Assembly: GCA_028274465.1 (NCBI GenBank)
Contig: CM051455.1
Span: 50,135,351-50,199,350, forward strand
Source: Plantago ovata
Taxonomy: Eukaryota; Streptophyta; Magnoliopsida; Lamiales; Plantaginaceae
Reading direction: 5' to 3'
Length of the DNA stretch: 64,000 nt
Within the stretch, counting starts at the first letter, position 1. Each line of letters begins with the position of its first letter. The notes under the pieces are model-generated. The model was not told the origin of the DNA. It ran no database searches and saw nothing but the letters and a program-made list of their open reading frames with translations. Both the position numbers and the translations under genes were made by a program. Positions 58,294 to 64,000 of the stretch are shown here, piece by piece.

Positions 58294-58647
58294 TCACTTA
58301 TCGGCAGAGAATTTGGACCGAAAGCAATCTGGCAAGGGAGGCAGTCGCAGCACAGCTTCCTCAGTTTCAATCGGGTCGGATCTTAATATCTACCAATAAC
58401 AACATTACACAATCAATTCAATTCAATTCACCAACTAAGCTGATTTTCAAAAATCATTCCAGCAAAATGATTGGTATTCTAATTAAGTGCTTGCTGTTGT
58501 GTTTAATTGTACACTTACAGGATCTTGGAGCAATGGTTTGGTGTCGTCTTTAGCGGGTCTGAAGAAGGGCTTCTTCTGAGCTTCATCCTTGTTTGCGTCT
58601 CTTCCTCCTCCCCCACCGGCGTTTATTGGGGTCTGTAGTGTGTTCAT
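58294..58647 (-). CDS. Small plant protein of unknown function, two exons
   Basis: Exon 1 (58519-58647) and exon 2 (58294-58389) join at GATCCT|GTAAGT ... GGTAG|ATATTA to give a 74-residue protein. It has a Gly-rich stretch (NAGGGGGRDANK), then KKPFFRPAKDDTKPLLQDPI and LRSDPIETEEAVLRLPPLP, with no signal peptide or membrane segment. The exon-intron structure, consistent phase and conserved-looking motif argue for a real gene. I do not recognise a named family. The start is uncertain: the frame is open 13 codons further upstream (AITQEEKLQNLG) but those codons contain no ATG, so the ATG at 58647 was chosen. Confidence 0.65.
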
Positions 58648-58689
58648 TCCCAGATTTTGGAGCTTCTCCTCTTGGGTGATGGCCAAATT

Positions 58690-59395
58690 TTATGCGAGGA
58701 CTGTTGTTGGACCTATTTATAGGATAACCCCAGCTTTATCAAAATTTCTAATACTCAAAAAACTTTAAATTCACTTCTCTCTAAGGTCTCGGATTCGAAA
58801 TTCAAAGAAGTAGGATAGATTAGAATTGTCGTTTAAAAAAAACCTAGCTCATACCGTGTGAGGAGATTTATGTGCTTTGCTCATATCCATAGTACATACC
58901 ATCTTATGTGCTTCATTCTAGACTTACGAGTACCGTTTTAAACCTTACATGTATCCACAGACAGAAAACCCATCTTATACATACCAGTAAAAATGAGGTC
59001 CTGTTCCTACACTCTTTTAAGGTTCCACGGTCAGATCTTGTACTGCTTCATTCAAACAGAGATGGAGCCTAGACTGTTAAATTAATCCACTGCATATGGA
59101 TAGATCTTAAACATGAGAACAGGATCAATAATAGTAGTATACCACAAACACAGTTGAAATAAAAATCAATTAAAAAATCATCAATGTCTAATTGTTATCC
59201 ATGTTACAACAGTGGAATGGGATCAATGAACAATTACAAGTTGTCTGGGAACTACTAAGGAATATGGTACATGACTGTTGTTGATAGTCTCTAATCCACC
59301 CACCATGAACTCAAAATACAGGATTTTTCCTCGATTTTGAGCACCAGAGGGCCATCTGTGCCTGTGATGATGCTTGGTCTCTTCTTCCTTGATTT
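58690..59395. other. Intergenic between the small gene and BRN1 3' end
   Basis: No gene is supported. The part next to 59404 is likely BRN1 3'UTR. Confidence 0.5.
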
Positions 59396-59403
59396 ACCAC
59401 AAG

Positions 59404-62400
59404 TTAAAAGGGCTTGTTTTGCTTATTGTCCCTTTTAAGTTGAACCTTCAATTTTTTACCACCTAGCTGAAAGCCGTTCATTGTGTTAATTGCATTCTGT
59501 GCAGCGACAGGCGAGTCGTAACTCACAAAGCCTGCAGGGAGAAACAAATAAAAACAGACAAATGAAAACCTTAAAGGGAAAGTAGAGGCAGAACTTGATT
59601 CATAACTGTAGCAGCTTATCATGAGAGTGTACCGAAACATTTGCTGACTCCCGTTGCTTTATCCACAAACACCTTGGCGCTTAGTATCCTACCAAATCGT
59701 TGAAAGGCGTTCGCGAGCTCATCATCGCCAAATTCTTGAGGAATATGGTAAATAAACAAATTAGCACCTGGTGGACCTGCTTTTGACAAGAAATAACCAT
59801 GTGTAAGTTAATTTTACGAGTACTGTGCATGAGAACTCATCGATACAATATGCACAATCACTTGCATTTACGCCAAGTCTACAAAACCCCATCGCAGAAA
59901 TTCACACACATAGCTTGAAAAGATTTCATTTCAATAAATGCATTGATATGCATGCTTGGATGAAAGTCAGACACAAGTTGGCATGTGTTATGCATAGAGG
60001 AGGTATTGGTAACAACTTTCTGCTATACGTAAAACAATAAAAGTTTAAGGAAAAAGTTCACTAATAGTTTCGGCCACCTTCCATCTGTCCCCCTGAACTT
60101 GTACTGACACTTGAAGATGCTGCTAATTGATTATTTGCAGTTGCAGTAGAGGGTGATAGAGAACCAGGAGAACCTCCCACAGGACGATTACTCGTGATTC
60201 CTCCTGGATATGTAAGAGGAAATTGGGCTCCAGGTACAGCTGGATAAGCTGAATAACTACCAGGTGATACAGGAAAAGTTCTCGGGGCCATTCCAGATGA
60301 TAGATCAGGGGTCACTCCGCGAATAGCATTCCCTTGGTTTAATGGTGGAATCAGATTGTGGTATGCATGTTGATTCTGCAATGCTGGTAGGCGGTAAGGC
60401 AAGAGTCCATAAGTCCCTGGAGTCTACAAAAGCGAGCAAAGAGTGATATAATGTATTCTTCAGCAACTACTAGCAGTAAAACAGGGAAGTAATCACTTGA
60501 TCAAGTATGAGAAATTCTACCCACTTTCCTAGTAGCTTGCAGCAAATGCCTGGCCATATATTCAAATCCCCTTTCTTTATTTTGGAAGATTTGTGTTGAA
60601 ACTTTTCAATTTGAAAATAAAACAAAATTACAGAACTTTGAAACAAATGGGGAGTTTGGTGCTAAGTTTATGACAAGACAACAAGATTCTCTGCAATAGG
60701 AATGACAGTAGATAGAGGTGTTCTGTTTAGTTTTTAATGTTATAAACTTATAACTTATAAATCACTAAGTAAGAAAAACGTCATACAGTGTGACAATTTC
60801 CAAATAGATTTGCATCCTAAACTCTAAGCTTTCTTGGTCAAGAAATGATATACCTGATACCCATATCCATTATATGGGGGCATATAGCCCATGGGCAAAG
60901 CATTGAATAAAGATGGATGATGCCTAGAGTCAGCATTTGGCACATTAGAAGCCAGAGACAGAGCTTTCTGAGCTCTTCTGGCCTGTCTTTCCTTTTCAGT
61001 ATCAGCCCACTTTACCACCAACGGAACAGTAGATCCCTGTTAAAGAGCCCACTTTAAATTATAAACAATATATTATTAATATTATTAATAACATGGTGAA
61101 CTGCAAGTGATGTGATAGCTTTTAATTGAGTTATACTGCAAAATAGTGCAGGGGAAATATGCAATTCTATAAATATAAGAAATATTTAGTGCCTCCGAGA
61201 AATCTCTACGAATCTGGTGGTGCCCAACCATATCCTTGGAGTGTTGGATCAGAGTTGTCACTAGTGTATGAAAATATACATGGCATCATTTGTCAACTAA
61301 CACATGAAATTACTATCAGCCAATTCTTTGATAATCTATAAATCAAATACAGTAATTATTAAAACCATACTGTTGGCCTTATAAGGAAGACACAAAATAA
61401 AACCCTTGCAGTCTATAGAGTCTATACTATGGTTTCCAGGATTGGCATCAGTGTTTGAGGATTTGAAACATGAGAACGGGTATGCTAAAGGAACAAAATA
61501 AAATTCAGAGCATGAAATTACTATCAGCCAATTCTTTGATAATCTATAAATCAAATTACAGTAATTATTAAAACCATACTGTTGGCCTTATAAGGAAGAC
61601 ACAAAAATAAAACCCTTGCAGTCTATAGAGTCTATACTATGGTTTCCAGGATTGGCATCAGTGTTTGAGGATTTGAAACATGAGAACGGGTATGCTACAG
61701 GAACAAAATAAAATTCAGAGCCCCTAAATGCCAATTTGTCCACTTGGTCAGAATCTCGTCAAGGCGGAATGAAATCCAAAGAATAGACTATCACAAAATT
61801 TTTCATCACTAATTCTTATCTCGTGTATAGCATCGATTACGTGACCCAAATGACATTATTCCAACATTAGCTCTGGTTTAAGCATATCAAAATTTAACAG
61901 CATTAAGCCTTGTATAGGTTGACAAAAACAAACTGTGCACGAACCTCCATCTTGTGCTTCCCATTGAGGGCTTCAATGGCGGCAAGAGCTTGTTCTTTTG
62001 TCTCGAATTTCAGAAAAGCACAACCTGCAAACGACAAAGCTGATATGTTAGAATTTAAGAAAGAAAGTTGCGTCCATCCTATCAATGTCTCACTGGATTA
62101 AGCTCATAAATCAAAGCTAAAGGGATAATAATCAGTGTGTTAATCACCTTTGCTTGTTTGCTGGGAACCTCTAAGTATTTGCAGCTCTTTTATGTTTCCA
62201 TATTCCGAGAATAGAGCAGACACTTCAGCATCAGTGACATTTTTGGGGAGCATACCAACAAAGAGTTTATGCTCTGATGTTTTTTCAATGTAGGAAAAAT
62301 AGGAGCACATACAAAGAGCATAAGAAAATTTCAGTTAATAACTTTGAAGAGAAATATAAAGAGAATAAGACAACCTAAAAAAATGTAAAGAAAGAAGAAC

Positions 62401-63992
62401 TACCTAGCCTTTCCAATTCACCATCAGCATACTTCACTTGCAATGGACTTGATGCCTGAATAGAGCACATAAATTATTGCTTTAAAACCAGAAAGGAACA
62501 AAACAAATCATGGTATTACAAACACCGAGCAGAAATCATAAGATTGAAATTCAAAATTCATTATTGCATTTAACCATATACACTATACAGGTCGTTAGCT
62601 GCATTATTCTACAAACATTATTCAAGGTTTAGGATAATGCAGATACAATAGCACAGCTAAATGCTTGATTCGCCATACTTGGAAGAACAACACTGATGAA
62701 AAGTTACAAATTACTGTACATCATTATATTTTGTTTCCTCCTTATTTATCTGTCCTTGATATGAGAAATGGGTATTTAGGTTTGACTTGCTCAGATACAA
62801 ATACGAACTTCTCATAAGTTGAATCCAAACGCGGCCTGGAGATCCCCTAGCTTACAGATGCTACTAAAATTACTTCACCTATATTCCTAAAAGCCCAAAT
62901 ACAGTTTTTAGGTACACATATACTACTCAAGATAAATGATCATGTTGTTCTACCCACATAACTTCAGAGTGGAATTTATTACGCAAAAGATACTTCACAA
63001 ATTTATCTGGAATAACATCAAATTAGTGAAAGTCCAGGTTCTGCTCCCACACAATCATCTGTACAATGATGCTTGAACATTTGTACATTATTGGAAGTGT
63101 TTGATAACAGAAAACAATGATAAAAGTATTCTTTAACTCAATACAGAATATGACGCTATTGACTCTCAAGTTATGTTCAACATTCTCATCATGAGCGTTA
63201 AGCATACATACTACATAGATGTTGGACTATGACAACCTATTAGTTTTAGGATGTGAACATGTTTTCACAATGCACTTTCTCTTATCTTATTTGACCAGTA
63301 CTTCCACTATGAAAGCCCTAATGCACCACATTCTGTACAGCCATTTTACTTATTTTCGCTTGTATGTCCTGGAACTAATGAACTTGCAATTGTAATAAAC
63401 TTCATTTCAGGACCCATCAAGGCATCAACATTACCGCAAGCTCACCAAATCCAGTTTACATACATTCTTACCCTAAACTTCAGAATAGTTATTTATGCAA
63501 GTCACACAATTAGCAACAAATTGTCCAGATCAGACTTTCCTCTAATCCGGATGTTTAATGTAATGAAGCAAGTCCACATAATAATAAGAATAATAGTAGT
63601 AAGTACTAACCCCAGGAAGAGTCTTCTTATTGTGACAGGCCTCAACCGCCTTATCAGCCTCCTCTCGCGACGGACAAATCAGAAAACAGCACCCTACAAC
63701 AAACAAACTTAGGGATTTCAGCCTGAAAAACCTCAAATCCAGACAAAAACCACTTCCAGAAACTCTCCAAATCATACATTGCGATCCATCACAACAAAAG
63801 TCAAACGGAATAATGGAAAATAATAATAATAATAATAATAATACCTCTGGAAGCACGAGTAGCTTTGTCCTTGATTATGTTGACCTCATCTACTGCAGCA
63901 AACTCTCTGAACATTTCCAGGATTTGTGATTCCGTCATTTGCTTCGGCACTTGACCTACGAACAGCTTCACGCTCTCTGCTTCCTCCGCCAT
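59404..63992 (-). CDS. BRN1: Bruno-like RNA-binding protein with three RRMs (BRN1 / RBP-DR1 type)
   Basis: Nine exons (right to left): 63845-63992, 63611-63693, 62404-62455, 62148-62273, 61945-62024, 60854-61035, 60078-60423, 59633-59777 and 59404-59531. Total 1290 nt, a 429-residue protein with an intact frame. RRM1 (about 7-85) has RNP2 LFVGQV and RNP1 GCCFLI; RRM2 (about 97-175) has LFVGML and KGCAFLKF; a Pro/Gly/Ser-rich linker ([16 protein letters not shown]) follows; RRM3 (about 344-421) has LFIYHI and CFGFVSY and ends [14 protein letters not shown]. This 2+1 RRM layout is the CELF/Bruno family. Plant members repress SOC1 mRNA translation and influence defence (family knowledge). The ATG follows a GGCG leader in the last bases of the window, so the promoter is outside. 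Confidence 0.95.
61303..61720. repeat. Recent 208-bp tandem duplication in a BRN1 intron
   Basis: CATGAAATTACTATCAGCCA starts at 61303 and at 61511. The copies differ at only a handful of positions over about 208 bp, implying a very recent event. The intron (61036-61944) keeps its splice sites. Confidence 0.88.
63818..63842. repeat. (AAT)n microsatellite at the first BRN1 intron donor
   Basis: An AAT run begins immediately inside the first intron, within a few bases of the GTATTATT donor at 63844. Length variation here could influence splicing; that is an inference. Confidence 0.7.
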
Positions 63993-64000
63993 TACTGGCG

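Overview
This is nuclear DNA from a flowering plant, most likely a eudicot. The genes have many short exons split by AT-rich introns, the encoded proteins are plant-specific or plant-typical, and the spaces between genes are full of MITEs, LINE remnants, an LTR retrotransposon and minisatellites. The species cannot be told from the sequence alone.

Five conserved genes form the frame. The 3' half of a BSL1-type Kelch/PPP phosphatase gene lies at 373-3930 (+). A nodulin homeobox (NDX) gene runs 27734-17963 (-), with a 5'UTR exon near 28170-28240. SWA1/UTP15 is a single-exon WD40 gene at 31141-32742 (+). The cohesin subunit SCC3 runs 52882-41636 (-) in 22 coding exons. A Bruno-like three-RRM protein, BRN1/RBP-DR1 type, runs 63992-59404 (-) in 9 exons. 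A small two-exon gene (58647-58294, -) encodes an unrecognised protein of about 74 residues. From memory of Arabidopsis gene numbers, BSL1, NDX and BRN1 sit together at the start of At4g (03080, 03090, 03110), and SCC3 and SWA1 are neighbours at At2g47980/47990. This window interleaves the two sets, as expected if it keeps an order that Arabidopsis split after genome duplication.

Layout: 0-4.3 kb BSL1; 4.7-5.2 kb a broken 12-oxophytodienoate-reductase-like fragment; 5.4-17.9 kb a repeat-rich gap (Stowaway MITE, MULE-like element with a cluster of palindromes, a Cassandra-type LTR carrying a 5S-rRNA-like core, a LINE fragment, a 21-bp minisatellite, an F-box fragment, a hAT MITE); 18-28 kb NDX, with a 598-bp hAT-type element in an intron; 29.2-29.7 kb a tandem array; 31.1-32.7 kb SWA1; 33.8-35.3 kb LINE remnants; 35.48-40.91 kb a complete Ty3/Gypsy element with matching LTRs and target duplication; 41.4-52.9 kb SCC3; 53-57.3 kb gene-poor DNA with MITEs and an ~80-bp satellite-like array; 57.3-57.9 kb a broken chitinase-like fragment; 58.3-64 kb the small gene and BRN1.

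The genes are independent housekeeping or regulatory loci, not an operon: brassinosteroid-type phosphatase signalling, chromatin/RNA-loop control (NDX), ribosome biogenesis (SWA1), sister-chromatid cohesion (SCC3) and mRNA regulation (BRN1). The observations most worth checking are a one-base frameshift in the NDX homeodomain, two GC-AG introns in BSL1, the interleaved synteny, the palindrome cluster inside the MULE-like element, and the 21-bp array that reads as heptad repeats on both strands. I found no convincing new biological system.
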